Made by a program: the position numbers and the translations under genes. A stretch of DNA of 64,000 nt from contig NZ_LPWA01000097.1 in NCBI RefSeq assembly GCF_001510895.1, positions 60,737 through 124,736 of the forward strand. The letters run 5' to 3'. Origin of the DNA: Mesorhizobium loti (GTDB lineage: Bacteria > Pseudomonadota > Alphaproteobacteria > Rhizobiales > Rhizobiaceae). Positions 17,315 through 26,474 of the stretch are shown here, piece by piece (the first letter of the stretch is position 1; each line of letters starts with the position of its first letter). The notes beneath the pieces were generated by a model. It did not search any database. It was not told where the DNA came from and worked only from the letters and a program-made list of their open reading frames with translations.

Positions 17315-18181
17315 TCAACCCCACGGCTTGCCCATCAGCCCGTTGGGGCGGATCGACAGGAACACCATCAGGGCGGCGAAGATGACGAGGTAGGTGACGT
17401 CGCCATATTCGCGCAGCACGGTCAGGCCGACCGATTCCATCATGCCGAGGATGAAGCCGCCGGCGATCGCGCCGCCGACGACGCCGGCGCCGCCGATCAT
17501 CACCATCAGGAAGGCCTTGATCGAGATCGGGCCGCCGATGCCTGAGTTGACGCCGGTGATGGTGACCAAAAGGCCGCCGACAACACCCGCAAGCATCGCG
17601 CCCATGGCAAAGCCGATCATCGAATAGCGATCGACCCTGACACCCATCAGCTGGGCCGCAACACGGTCCTGGGCGAGCGCCCGCATGGCGCGCCCGACAC
17701 GGCTATACTGCATATAGAGGACGAAGGCCGCGATGAAGATAATGGCCAGAGCGCCGACGACCAGGCGGTCGTAAGGCATGATGATGCCGGCTTCGTTGAA
17801 AACGCCCTTGACGATCTTGGGCACGCCGCGCTGCTTCTCGCCGAAGAGGAGCAGGATGACGGCGTCGAAGAAGAACGCCGTCGCCGCCGCGAGCAGCATG
17901 GTGCTCTCCTCGCGGTGGCTACGTCGGATCACGGTGCGGAAGAGAAATTTCTCCATCAGCGCGCCGATGATTGCGAGCGTGACGCCGGAGGCCAGCAGCG
18001 CCACCACGAAGGGCAGGCCGAGCTGGCCGTAGACGGTATAGGTGATGAACCCGCCCAATACGTACATCTGCCCGTGGGCGAAGTTGAGCACGTTCATCAG
18101 GGCGAAGATCAGGGTGAGTCCGAGCGCGATCAGCGCGTACTGGGCACCGAGATACAATCCGTTGGCGATGACCTGTTCCAT
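17315..18181 (-). CDS. livH: Branched-chain amino acid-type ABC transporter permease LivH
   Basis: 288 residues from the ATG at 18181 (MEQVIANGLYLGAQYAL). The start is chosen because the upstream extension of the frame is polar and the family begins at this helix. The LivH motif MNVLNFAHGQMYVLGG is at about residues 29-44, with eight or so hydrophobic helices. It pairs with LivM in the membrane. An 80-base gap separates it from the binding-protein gene. Confidence 0.9.
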   Translation of the reverse strand: MEQVIANGLYLGAQYALIALGLTLIFALMNVLNFAHGQMYVLGGFITYTVYGQLGLPFVVALLASGVTLAIIGALMEKFLFRTVIRRSHREESTMLLAAATAFFFDAVILLLFGEKQRGVPKIVKGVFNEAGIIMPYDRLVVGALAIIFIAAFVLYMQYSRVGRAMRALAQDRVAAQLMGVRVDRYSMIGFAMGAMLAGVVGGLLVTITGVNSGIGGPISIKAFLMVMIGGAGVVGGAIAGGFILGMMESVGLTVLREYGDVTYLVIFAALMVFLSIRPNGLMGKPWG

Positions 18182-18261
18182 GGATCCCTTCGATCTTCCG
18201 GGGGCCGGAACCAAGTCCGGACCCCCGGCATGCGGGAGGAAGTAACCTTAGGAACCTAACC

Positions 18262-19464
18262 CTAGTCGACGGAACCGACGAACAGGGTCTGGAAGGCGCC
18301 GTCCTTGTATTCGTTGACCACCATCGGCACCGAGAGTTGGCGCTTCTGGCCGAAGGATGTCGAGCCGACATAGCTCAGCTTGGCGTCGCCCTTCAGGAAG
18401 GGATTGGGCGCCGAGAAGGTGTCCATGGTCTTCTTGAATTCGGCAACGTCGTTGATGGCGGCGGGATTGGCCTTCAGCGTGTCGATAATGTATTCCAGCG
18501 CGTAGACCTTGGTGTTGGACTCGTCGTTGTACTCACCGAACATCTTGGTGTAGCGGGTGACGAACTCCTTCATCTGGTCGGACGCGATCTCAGGCGTCGA
18601 GGCGCCGCCGACGGAGATGAAGCCGTTGGCGTATTCGCCGGCGCCCTCTTCCAGGACCTTGGCGTCCTGCGCCGTTTCGGTCGAGATCAGGCCCTCGAAG
18701 CCGAGCTCGCGGGCGGCGCGGATAAGCAGCGGCGCGTTGGCCGGCGCCACGCCCGACAACACGAGGAGATCGGGCTTCAGCCCGACGATCGGCGTCAGCA
18801 CCGGCGTGAAGTCGCGGGTGTCGTTCTGGTAGGTGTCGTTCTGGGCGACGATCTCGAGGCCGAGCGCCTTGGCCGCCTCGACGCCGCTGTCACGCTGGCT
18901 GAGCGGATCGGATTCGTTCGCGGCGACAAAGGCGATCGTCTTCACGCCCTTGTTTTCCTTGAGATATTTGTAGATCGCCGGACCGGACTGATAGTTGGCG
19001 ATCATGCCGAGCACGGCATTCGAAGCCGGCTTCTGGTAGAGCGCCTTGGGGAAGGCATAAGGGAAATAGATGATGCCGTTGGCCTCGGCGACCGGACGCA
19101 CCGCGGCGGCGCCGTCGTCGACATTCGGCCCGACGACATAGTGGATGCCTTCCTGCGCCATCTTCTCCATGCCGGCGATGGCGCGCTTGGGATCCTTCTG
19201 GTCGTCGAAGGTGACGATGTTGATGTTGTAGGTGTCGTCGCCGATCTTGACGCCGCCTTTTTCGTTCAGCCAAGCGGCGCGCGTCTGCATCGAGCGCACA
19301 TTCGACGTGCCCCAGGCGGCGGCGGGGCCGCTGGTGACGCCAACGAAGCCGATCTTCAGTTCCTTGTTCTCGGCCTGCGCGGACGGAATGCCGACAGCGG
19401 CAATGGCCAGGGTCGAGACGGCGCCTAGCACCATCGATTTCAGAGTCGAGCGTCGGTTGATCAT
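18262..19464 (-). CDS. ABC transporter substrate-binding protein (Leu/Ile/Val-binding family)
   Basis: 400 residues with a Sec signal peptide (MINRRSTLKSMVLGAVSTL, cleavage probably after PSAQA). The mature periplasmic protein has the type I fold of LivJ/urea/amide-binding proteins (KIGFVGVTSGPAAAWG, then VGPNVDDGAAAVRPVAEANG and YFPYAF). The highly expressed binding protein is the promoter-proximal gene of the minus-strand operon, which is normal for this family. The coupled racemase suggests a hydantoin-, allantoin- or amino-acid-like ligand rather than plain Leu/Ile/Val. Confidence 0.88.
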   Translation of the reverse strand: MINRRSTLKSMVLGAVSTLAIAAVGIPSAQAENKELKIGFVGVTSGPAAAWGTSNVRSMQTRAAWLNEKGGVKIGDDTYNINIVTFDDQKDPKRAIAGMEKMAQEGIHYVVGPNVDDGAAAVRPVAEANGIIYFPYAFPKALYQKPASNAVLGMIANYQSGPAIYKYLKENKGVKTIAFVAANESDPLSQRDSGVEAAKALGLEIVAQNDTYQNDTRDFTPVLTPIVGLKPDLLVLSGVAPANAPLLIRAARELGFEGLISTETAQDAKVLEEGAGEYANGFISVGGASTPEIASDQMKEFVTRYTKMFGEYNDESNTKVYALEYIIDTLKANPAAINDVAEFKKTMDTFSAPNPFLKGDAKLSYVGSTSFGQKRQLSVPMVVNEYKDGAFQTLFVGSVD

Positions 19465-19756
19465 TTTGCAGTTCCCCTTTGGTTATCGCGCTTTGTGTTT
19501 TGCTCGTAGGCTGCGCGGATAGCGTAAGGGAAACCGCCTGCGACAGATTGTCAACATCTTTCTTATGTTTTGTATACAATCTTTGAGCCGAACATGTGCG
19601 ACGGCTCGTCGACCTGCGGCAGGGGCAGACTCAAAGAAGGGCCGGCGGCCCGAACGGCAGCCTCCTCGGCGAACCAGATCGGTTCGCAGCGGCGATGAAC
19701 GATACGGCAATGACAGCTTGTCGACGGCTGTCCGCAGAGAATGCCGGAGGCAGAAC
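19465..19756. other. Intergenic region upstream of the Liv operon
   Basis: No open frame with coding character. It holds the candidate operator at 19568-19581 and a TTGACA-like box on the minus strand at 19549-19554. A short GC hairpin (GGGCC/GGCCC, 19639-19651) without a T tract is also present. Nothing else is recognised. Confidence 0.6.
19568..19581 (-). promoter_or_regulatory. Candidate GntR/FadR-type operator upstream of the Liv operon
   Basis: The palindrome TTGTATACAA (19570-19579) lies about 105 bases upstream of the binding-protein start, next to a minus-strand TTGACA-like box (19549-19554). Palindromes with TGTATACA or TNGTNNNACNA character are typical targets of FCD-type GntR regulators, and such a regulator is encoded at the far end of the same operon (13255-13962). 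The link is inference. Confidence 0.4.
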
Positions 19757-20029
19757 CTATTTTCCGCAGTGATGGTCGTTGATCTTGTTCAGCGCGTTCG
19801 CATCGGGCCCTGTCCGGTGATAGGAGCAGGCGCCCGCCGCGGTGGTGACCAGCATGGCGTCATAGTAACGAGGGCCGCCGAACAGGATGTCGATGAGATC
19901 GCCCTCGGCCGGAACGTAGCGCTCGCGCTCGACCGGACGATGATGGTGCCTGTCGCCGGCGAATGCCTGGACGGACATGGCAACGGCCGTGCTCAAAACG
20001 AGGGCGGAGATTGCAAGGTATTTCGTCAT
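19757..20029 (-). CDS. Small secreted or periplasmic protein of unknown function
   Basis: 90 residues from the ATG at 20029. It begins with a clear Sec signal peptide (MTKYLAISALVLSTAVAMSV, cleavage probably after QAFA). The mature part is short and His-rich (DRHHHRPVERERY), with two cysteines (AGACSYHR and the C-terminal HHCGK) that could form a disulphide. An upstream extension of the frame to 20074 is not conserved-looking. The function is unknown; metal binding by the histidines is possible. Confidence 0.65.
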   Translation of the reverse strand: MTKYLAISALVLSTAVAMSVQAFAGDRHHHRPVERERYVPAEGDLIDILFGGPRYYDAMLVTTAAGACSYHRTGPDANALNKINDHHCGK

Positions 20030-20123
20030 CGTCAGCAACCCTTCTGGCCATCTGGCATCCAAACATATAGCCAAAATCGCCAGCGCAACAAACGTTCCGT
20101 CGGACGGCTTGCAAGTGGCTCTG

Positions 20124-20984
20124 CTAATGCAGATGCCTCAGCTTGTCGGGATTGCGCATCACATAGATGGCCGTGATCTTGCCGTCCTCGATGTCCAGCG
20201 CGGTCGTCTGCAATTCGCCGTCGGCCTCGAGCGTGACGAAACCGGGCAAGCCGTTGATGAAACCAAAGCGGACAAGCTGCGAACGATTTTCCTGAAGCCA
20301 GGCGACGACGGTCTCGTATTGTTTGATCACGGCATCGAAGCCGAATACCGGGGCAATAGCCGCCGGACGCTTGCCGCCGCCGTCGGCGTGAGCGCTGACA
20401 TCGGCGCTCAGCATCGCGCCCAGCGCCTTCATGTCGCCGCTGCGCGAGGCGTTGAAGAAGGCTTCGGCCAGCTCCAGGCCGCGCTCTTTCTCGACCTTGA
20501 AACGAGGGCGCGCCTCACGGACATGGCTGCGGGCACGGGCGGCGAGCTGGCGACAGGCGGCAGGGTCGCGCTCGATCTCGGCCGCGACCTCTTCGAATTG
20601 CAGCCCGAACACGTCGTGCAGCAGGAAGGCCGCCCGCTCGAGCGGCGACAGGCGCTCCAGCGCCAGCATCAGCGGCAAGGTGACGTCGTCCGGTTCGTCG
20701 TCTTCGACGACAGGATCGGGAAGCCAGGAGCCGACATAGGTCTCGCGCTGGTGGCGGGCGGATTTGAGCTGGTCGAGACAGAGGCGCGTGACCGTGCGGC
20801 GCAGAAAGGCCTCGGGCTCGCGCACCTCGGCGCGGTCGGTCCTCATCCAACGGAGGAAGGCCTCCTGTACCATGTCCTCGGCGTCGGCCACGGAGCCCAG
20901 CATGCGGTAGGCGACCCGCATGAGCTTCGGGCGCAGCGGCTCGAACACCGCCGCCGCGCCCTTTGATGTCGGTTCCGCCGTCAA
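20124..20984 (-). CDS. ECF-type RNA polymerase sigma factor, ECF41 (SigJ-like) group
   Basis: 286 residues. Sigma region 2 (MRVAYRMLGSVADAEDMVQE) and region 4 (LSPLERAAFLLHDVFGLQF) occupy the first 165 residues. A C-terminal SnoaL-like domain (about 175-286, with FFNASRSGDMKALGAMLS and a late DIEDGKITAIYVMRNPDKL) marks the ECF41 group. In that group the C-terminal domain regulates the sigma factor and no anti-sigma factor is needed. The start overlaps the stop of the carboxymuconolactone-decarboxylase-like gene by 4 bases, the usual ECF41 partner. Confidence 0.88.
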   Translation of the reverse strand: MTAEPTSKGAAAVFEPLRPKLMRVAYRMLGSVADAEDMVQEAFLRWMRTDRAEVREPEAFLRRTVTRLCLDQLKSARHQRETYVGSWLPDPVVEDDEPDDVTLPLMLALERLSPLERAAFLLHDVFGLQFEEVAAEIERDPAACRQLAARARSHVREARPRFKVEKERGLELAEAFFNASRSGDMKALGAMLSADVSAHADGGGKRPAAIAPVFGFDAVIKQYETVVAWLQENRSQLVRFGFINGLPGFVTLEADGELQTTALDIEDGKITAIYVMRNPDKLRHLH

Positions 20985-21469
20985 GCGGCGGCCGCCTTGC
21001 TGACGGTCTTCGCGTTGCCGACCTTCACAGCTGCCGGGTCGACAAAGCCGCCGAAGCCGACCGCGATGCGGTTCCAGCCGTTGATGATGTTGATCATCAA
21101 GGTGAGCTTCACACGTTCCTCCTCGGTGAAATGGTCCTTCAGCGCCTCATAAGCGGCTTCATGCGTATGGCCTTCGCTGATCCGCGTCAGCGCCTCGGTC
21201 CAGCCGAGGGCCGCACGCTCGCGTTCGGTATAGCACGGCGCCTCACGCCAGGCCGCCAGCAGATAGACGCGCTGCTCGGTCTCTCCCCGTTCGCGGGCGT
21301 AGGTCGTGTGCATGTTGATGCAGTTGGCGCAGCCGTTGATCTGGGAGGAACGGATCTCGATGAGCTCGGCGAGTGCGGGATCGAGGCTGGCGGAAATCGC
21401 GAGCGAGGCGCGGTGCCATTCCTTCATCAGCGAAGGGGCGGCGGCAAGGGGGTCAAGTCTGGCAGTCAT
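20981..21469 (-). CDS. Carboxymuconolactone decarboxylase/AhpD-like protein
   Basis: 162 residues, all helical, with the redox motif GCANCINMH (CxxC followed three residues later by His), as in AhpD. Genes of this family are the standard neighbour and target of ECF41 sigma factors, exactly as seen here. It probably acts in peroxide or redox stress in the cytoplasm, though the partner reductant is not known. An ECF41-dependent promoter should lie in the 89 bases between it and tssH. Confidence 0.86.
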   Translation of the reverse strand: MTARLDPLAAAPSLMKEWHRASLAISASLDPALAELIEIRSSQINGCANCINMHTTYARERGETEQRVYLLAAWREAPCYTERERAALGWTEALTRISEGHTHEAAYEALKDHFTEEERVKLTLMINIINGWNRIAVGFGGFVDPAAVKVGNAKTVSKAAAA

Positions 21470-21558
21470 GGTCGGTTCCTTTCGTTGGTTCCGACCTCAA
21501 GACGAGCGAGGGACCCGCCAATGTGACATGGCGCCGATTTTTTTGCGCCCCAAGCCCG

Positions 21559-24396
21559 CTACTCGAACGAGTAGGTAAATCCTTCCGCCGAGGCGCCGAC
21601 AGTCACTTTCGTCATCTTCTGCCCCTCGAGCGAGCGGTTGAGCACGCCGCGGCTGAGCTCCGGCAGCAGCGTGTTGGTGAGGATGGCGTCGATCATGCGG
21701 CCGCCAGATTCGATCTCGGTGCAGCGCGCCTTGACCAGGTCCATGACGCCGTCGCCGATGACCAGCTCGGCGTCGTTGGTCGCCCTGAGCCGGCGCGCTA
21801 TCTTGCCGAACTGGTGCCGCGCGATCGCCTCGATCATCGAATCCGACAGCGGATAGTAGGGAATGGTGACGACGCGGCCGAGGAACGCCGCCGGAAACAC
21901 CTTCAGCAGCGGGGCACGCAAGGCCGAGTCGAGATCGTCGATCCCGGTCCGCACCGTGCCATTCTTCGTGCGCTCCATGATGACGTCCGAGCCGACATTC
22001 GAGGTGAGCAAGATCAGCGTGTTCTTGAAGTCGATGCGCCGGCCCTCGCTGTCGTCCATCATGCCCTTGTCGAAGACCTGGAAGAAGATCTCGTGCACGT
22101 CCGGATGCGCCTTCTCGACCTCGTCGAGCAGGATCACCGAATAGGGTTTTCGGCGTACCGCCTCGGTCAGGATGCCGCCCTTGCCGTAGCCGACATAGCC
22201 GGGCGGCGCGCCCTTCAGCGTCGAGACGGTATGGGCTTCCTGGAACTCGGACATGTTGATCGAGATCAGGTTCTGCTCGCCGCCATAGAGCGTCTCGGCC
22301 AGCGCCAGCGCGGTCTCGGTCTTGCCGACGCCGGACGGGCCGCAGAGCAAGAACACGCCCACCGGCTTTTCCGGGGCGCCAAGGCCGGCGCGGCTGGTCT
22401 GCACGCGTTTGGCGATCATCTCCATCGCGTGGTCCTGGCCGACCACCCGCTCGGACAAGGTGGCGGCGAGCCTGAGCGCCTTTTCGGTCTGGCTGGACAG
22501 CATCCGTCCGGTCGGGATGCCGGTCCAGTCCTGCACCACGGCGGCGACCGCGTTGCGGTCGACCGAAGGCAGGATCAGCGGCGTCTCGCCCTGCGCTGCC
22601 GCCAGCTCGACCATCAATTCGCGCAGCCGCGCGAGATCGGCATCAGAACCCGCCGATCCCTCGGCCATTGTCTCTGCGACGGCCGCCTCGGCTTTGGCCG
22701 CGCTCTTGGCTGCCTTGCCCTTCGAGCCCTTGGATTTCGCGGGCTTGGTTTCAGCCGCCTTGCTCTCGGGCGCCCTGGCCTTGGGAGCTTCGGACCCAGC
22801 CGGCTCGGCCGCAATGGCTTCCTCGGCGGCCTCCTCGGCCGCCGCGTCAAGCGGCACGCCCTCGCCGCGCAGTTTTGCGCGCAGGTCGAGGATCTCGGCC
22901 ACCAGCGCCTTTTCCCGATCCCAACGCGCCTGGGCGGCGGCTAAAGTTGCCTCGGTTTCCGCCAGCCCGGCGTCGACCCTGGCCTGCCGGTCGGCGACAT
23001 CGATGCCGATCGCCGCCTCGCGGCCGATGATGCCGCTCTCCACTTCCAGCGCCTGGCGGCGACGCAGAATGTCCTCGACCTCGGCCGGCGTCGCATGCTG
23101 CGAGATCGCGACTCGGGCGCAGGCGGTGTCGAGCAGGCTGACCGCCTTGTCCGGCAGCTGCCTGGCCGGGATGTAGCGGTGCGAAAGCGCGACCGCCGCC
23201 TCGATCGCCTCGTCCAGTATCTGCACCTTGTGGTGCTGCTCCAGCACGCCGGCGACGCCGCGCAGCATCAGCACGGCCACCGCTTCCGACGGCTCCTCGA
23301 TCTTGACCACTTGGAAGCGGCGCGTCAGCGCCGGGTCCTTCTCGATATGCTGCTTGTATTCGGCCCAGGTGGTAGCGGCGATGGTGCGCAGCTCGCCGCG
23401 CGCCAGCGCCGGCTTGAGCAGGTTTGCCGCATCGCCGGTGCCCGCAGCACCGCCGGCGCCGATCAAGGTATGCGCCTCGTCGATGAACAGGATGATCGGC
23501 ACCTCGGAGGCCTGGACCTCGTCGATCACCGCCTTCAGCCGCTTCTCGAACTCGCCCTTGACGCTTGCGCCGGCCTGCATCAGCCCGACATCCAGCATAC
23601 GCACGCTGACGTTCTCGAGCGTCGGCGGCACGTCGCCCTGAGCGATGCGGAGCGCAAAGCCCTCGACCACCGCCGTCTTGCCGACGCCCGCCTCACCGGT
23701 CAGGATCGGATTGTTTTGCCGGCGTCGCATCAGGATGTCGACGATCTGCCGGATCTCCGGATCGCGGCCGACCACCGGATCGATCTTGCCGTCGCGGGCG
23801 CGCTGCGTGAGGTCGGTGGCGTATTTCGCCAGCGCCGAATCCCCGCCCGGACCGCGCTTCAGCGGCGTCTCGGCGGCAGTCGCGGCAGGAGGTGAGCCGG
23901 CTTCGAGCGAGCCATCGGTGACATCGGCGAAGCGGGAAATGACCCCGTCGGCATCGATCTTGTCGAATTCGGCGCTGATCTTGGACACCAGGCCTTCCAG
24001 CACCGGCGTCTTCAGGCAGGCAAGCAGGATGTGGGCGCTGCGCACCTCCTCCACGCCGAACTCCAGCGTCGCCAGGTTCCAGCCTTCCTGGATGGCGTGG
24101 AAGATGTGATCGGAGAATTCCTCCACCGAGGTGGCGCCATAGGGCAGCTTGTCTATGGCGCGGGTCATGTCGGCTGTCAGCCGGCTGACATCCAGCCCGG
24201 CATCGGCGACGATCATCTGCACATCCGAGCGCTCGGACAGCACCAGCTGCTGGATGAAATGGACGAGCTCGACATAGGGATTGCCGCGCAGCTTGGCCGT
24301 GTCGGCTGCAGCCTTGAAGGCGCGCACCCCCGTGGCGTTGAGCTTGGCGACCAGTTCCTTACGCTTGAAGCTCTGCGATGACCGGCGCTGTTCCAT
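21559..24396 (-). CDS. tssH: T6SS ClpV/TssH ATPase
   Basis: 945 residues from the ATG at 24396, behind GGAGCAGG. The first in-frame ATG at 24486 adds 30 atypical residues and is rejected. It has an N-terminal Clp repeat domain (1-160), a first AAA domain with Walker [10 protein letters not shown] near 232 and LFIDEAHTL, a ClpB-like middle region, and a second AAA domain with GPSGVGKTE near 687 and [11 protein letters not shown]. It disassembles the contracted TssB/TssC sheath. A Lys/Ala/Glu-rich low-complexity insert at about residues 522-585 separates the middle region from the second AAA domain and explains the extra length (family about 880). It is transcribed away from tssA. Confidence 0.95.
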   Translation of the reverse strand: MEQRRSSQSFKRKELVAKLNATGVRAFKAAADTAKLRGNPYVELVHFIQQLVLSERSDVQMIVADAGLDVSRLTADMTRAIDKLPYGATSVEEFSDHIFHAIQEGWNLATLEFGVEEVRSAHILLACLKTPVLEGLVSKISAEFDKIDADGVISRFADVTDGSLEAGSPPAATAAETPLKRGPGGDSALAKYATDLTQRARDGKIDPVVGRDPEIRQIVDILMRRRQNNPILTGEAGVGKTAVVEGFALRIAQGDVPPTLENVSVRMLDVGLMQAGASVKGEFEKRLKAVIDEVQASEVPIILFIDEAHTLIGAGGAAGTGDAANLLKPALARGELRTIAATTWAEYKQHIEKDPALTRRFQVVKIEEPSEAVAVLMLRGVAGVLEQHHKVQILDEAIEAAVALSHRYIPARQLPDKAVSLLDTACARVAISQHATPAEVEDILRRRQALEVESGIIGREAAIGIDVADRQARVDAGLAETEATLAAAQARWDREKALVAEILDLRAKLRGEGVPLDAAAEEAAEEAIAAEPAGSEAPKARAPESKAAETKPAKSKGSKGKAAKSAAKAEAAVAETMAEGSAGSDADLARLRELMVELAAAQGETPLILPSVDRNAVAAVVQDWTGIPTGRMLSSQTEKALRLAATLSERVVGQDHAMEMIAKRVQTSRAGLGAPEKPVGVFLLCGPSGVGKTETALALAETLYGGEQNLISINMSEFQEAHTVSTLKGAPPGYVGYGKGGILTEAVRRKPYSVILLDEVEKAHPDVHEIFFQVFDKGMMDDSEGRRIDFKNTLILLTSNVGSDVIMERTKNGTVRTGIDDLDSALRAPLLKVFPAAFLGRVVTIPYYPLSDSMIEAIARHQFGKIARRLRATNDAELVIGDGVMDLVKARCTEIESGGRMIDAILTNTLLPELSRGVLNRSLEGQKMTKVTVGASAEGFTYSFE

Positions 24397-24729
24397 CGAA
24401 CCTGCTCCCGCAACCTGCCGACCGTACCCTGCCATATAAGCGGCTACTTGACAAAGCCGTGTGACGGATATGGCGTTTGGATTCATCCGGGCGGCACCGC
24501 CCGGTTACACAAGCCTTGCAAACTCATCCAACAAACACCGGATTACTGTCCGGGCTATGCGAGCCATTTCACATACCGGGCCCGGCAATCGCGCAATGGG
24601 TTTCGCCGAAGAAAACGGTCGCGTTTAGCTTCCGTTAGTTTTTGAGCGGTTGCTCAATTGTGGTAGAGTGAGACCGTGTGATAACGTGGCGTCACATAGG
24701 GGTCTCAGGGCCGCTGGCTGGGGGTTAGT
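24397..24729. promoter_or_regulatory. Divergent intergenic region between tssH and tssA
   Basis: This 333-bp non-coding stretch must carry the promoters of both T6SS transcription units. It is visibly more AT-rich than its surroundings. Two inverted repeats stand out: CCGGGCGG/CCGCCCGG (24487-24504, two-base loop) and TTGAGC/GCTCAA (24642-24657, loop GGTT). The latter is about 75 bases before the tssA start and is a candidate operator. I see no convincing sigma-54 element and no clean sigma-70 pair. Confidence 0.5.
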
Positions 24730-25929
24730 GTGATTGATCTCGCACTCTGGCTGAATCCTCTGAACGGTGAGAATCCGTCGGGAGAGGACTTGCGCAACGA
24801 CCCGGCTTTCCACGAGCTGGAACGCCTGACCGAACCGCAAGTCAAGGTTGTCCACGACGGCAACAACAAGCCCACCTCGCAGTCCAGCCCGGTTGACTGG
24901 GCCGCTGTCCTCGAAAAAGCGGAAGAGCTGCGCGCCCGCGGCCGGGATTTGCGTCTGCTGGTCATCGTCGCGCGCGCTCTCGCCAACGAAGACGGGCTGG
25001 CAGGCCTGGCGCAGGGCCTGACACTTATCGCCAGGACCTTCGACCAGCATTGGGACACGATGCATCCGGCATTGCGGCCGAACGCGCCGCCGCGCGATGC
25101 CGCGCTACGCCGCATCAATGCGCTCCTTGATCTCCAGAACGGCCAGGAAGGCCTGCTGGCGAACCTGCGCGAGACGATCTTCTTTTCGCCACGCCAGGTC
25201 GGACCGATCAGCGGACGCGATCTCGAACAGGGCGCGCTCGACGAGCGCGTCATGCTGCAGGAAGCGGCTTCCGGACTCGGCGCATCCGAAAAAGCGGCGT
25301 TGGCGACCGCTCACAGCCAGCTCTTGAACCGGGTGCGCAGCGGCTGCGCGGCGCAGATCGACCAGGCCGGCGACGCGATGACGTCGCTGCTCGCTGACGC
25401 CCGCGCGGCCATCGCCGCCCTCGACGAGGTCGATGCCGCTCTCAACAAGCGCATCGAAGGCAATGGCCCGACCATCCCGGAATTGAAACGGTTCCTGCAG
25501 CGTTTGCAGACGACGCTGGAGCGGAATTCAGCCGCCGGCACAGTTGCGAACGGGGCCACAAAGCCATCCGCGCAGCCGGCGGAACCGGCAGCGCCGGCCC
25601 GAAACGGTCGCGCCGATGGAATGGGAGCTCAAGCGATGGGAGCCGAGACAATGGCAAGTGTCGCAACCTATGCGGAGCCGAGCGCCGGGCTGCCCGACCG
25701 GATCACCTCGCGCGACGACGTCGTCAAATGCCTCGACCTGGTCGTCGCCTTCTATGACCGCACCGAGCCGTCGAGCCCGATACCGCATCTCGCCCGCCGC
25801 GTGCGGCGCATGGTGCACATGGATTTCGTGGAACTGATGGAAGATCTCGCCCCGTCGGGGCTGAAGGAGTTCCGGCTGCTTGCCGGTGTCCCCGATCCCA
25901 AGAAGCCGGCCCAGAAGGATGAAAGGTAA
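24730..25929 (+). CDS. tssA: T6SS baseplate/cap protein TssA
   Basis: 399 residues, GTG start at 24730 just after a GGGGG stretch. The N-terminal ImpA domain is clear (LWLNPLNGENPSGEDLRNDPAF-like opening, DWAAVLEKAEELRARGRDLR, then a HWDTMHPALRP block near residue 108). A variable linker rich in Ala/Pro follows (about 270-310), and a C-terminal domain carries SPIPHLARRVRRMVHMDF near 355. TssA primes assembly of the tube and sheath at the baseplate. It is the first gene of the plus-strand T6SS operon, 5 bases before tssB. Confidence 0.93.
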   Translation: MIDLALWLNPLNGENPSGEDLRNDPAFHELERLTEPQVKVVHDGNNKPTSQSSPVDWAAVLEKAEELRARGRDLRLLVIVARALANEDGLAGLAQGLTLIARTFDQHWDTMHPALRPNAPPRDAALRRINALLDLQNGQEGLLANLRETIFFSPRQVGPISGRDLEQGALDERVMLQEAASGLGASEKAALATAHSQLLNRVRSGCAAQIDQAGDAMTSLLADARAAIAALDEVDAALNKRIEGNGPTIPELKRFLQRLQTTLERNSAAGTVANGATKPSAQPAEPAAPARNGRADGMGAQAMGAETMASVATYAEPSAGLPDRITSRDDVVKCLDLVVAFYDRTEPSSPIPHLARRVRRMVHMDFVELMEDLAPSGLKEFRLLAGVPDPKKPAQKDER

Positions 25930-25934
25930 CAAGC

Positions 25935-26471
25935 ATGCCAGCAGAGAGCAAAGCGAAGGTCATCGAAAGAAACCGCGCGCCTCGCGTGCAGATCGCCTAC
26001 GACGTTGAGACCTACGGCAGCCCGACGACGATCGAACTGCCGTTCGTCATGGCCGTGATGGCCGATCTTTCCGGCGCTTCACAGACCAAGGAAGCGATGA
26101 AGTCGGTTCTGGACCGCACGTTGGTCGAAACCGACGCCAACCGCTTCCCGAAATTCATGGAGGCCATGGGGCCGCGCGTAAAGGCGCGGGTGAAGAACAC
26201 GCTGCCGCAGGCCGAAGGCGCCGAGCGCGACGAAGAGCTCGCGGTCGATCTCACCTTCGCGAAGATGGGCGATTTCGCGCCGGACAAGATCGCCGAGCAG
26301 GTTCCGCAACTGGCCGAGATCCTCAAGATGCGCCGCCAGCTCGAGGAACTGCTCGGCTTCATGGACGGCCGCGTCGACGCCGAAAAGCGCATCGCGCAGC
26401 TTCTGAACAACGAGCCGCTGCTGAGCAAGATCGCCAGCCAGGCGATGGATGACGGCAAGGGCGAGGAGTAA
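25935..26471 (+). CDS. tssB: T6SS sheath protein TssB (VipA)
   Basis: 178 residues, the normal length. It carries the family pattern APRVQIAYDVETYG, then LPFVMAVMADLSG and a C-terminal LEELLGFMDGRVDAEKRI. It forms the contractile sheath with TssC, encoded 3 bases downstream. The start ATG follows GGTAACAAGC at the tssA end. No unusual features. Confidence 0.96.
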   Translation: MPAESKAKVIERNRAPRVQIAYDVETYGSPTTIELPFVMAVMADLSGASQTKEAMKSVLDRTLVETDANRFPKFMEAMGPRVKARVKNTLPQAEGAERDEELAVDLTFAKMGDFAPDKIAEQVPQLAEILKMRRQLEELLGFMDGRVDAEKRIAQLLNNEPLLSKIASQAMDDGKGEE

Positions 26472-26474
26472 GTC

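Noticed and set aside
24397..24729. Sigma-54 promoter in front of tssA or tssH
   Set aside because: No TGGCAC-N5-TTGC type element was found on either strand; the TTGACA at about 24452 has no -10 at proper spacing.
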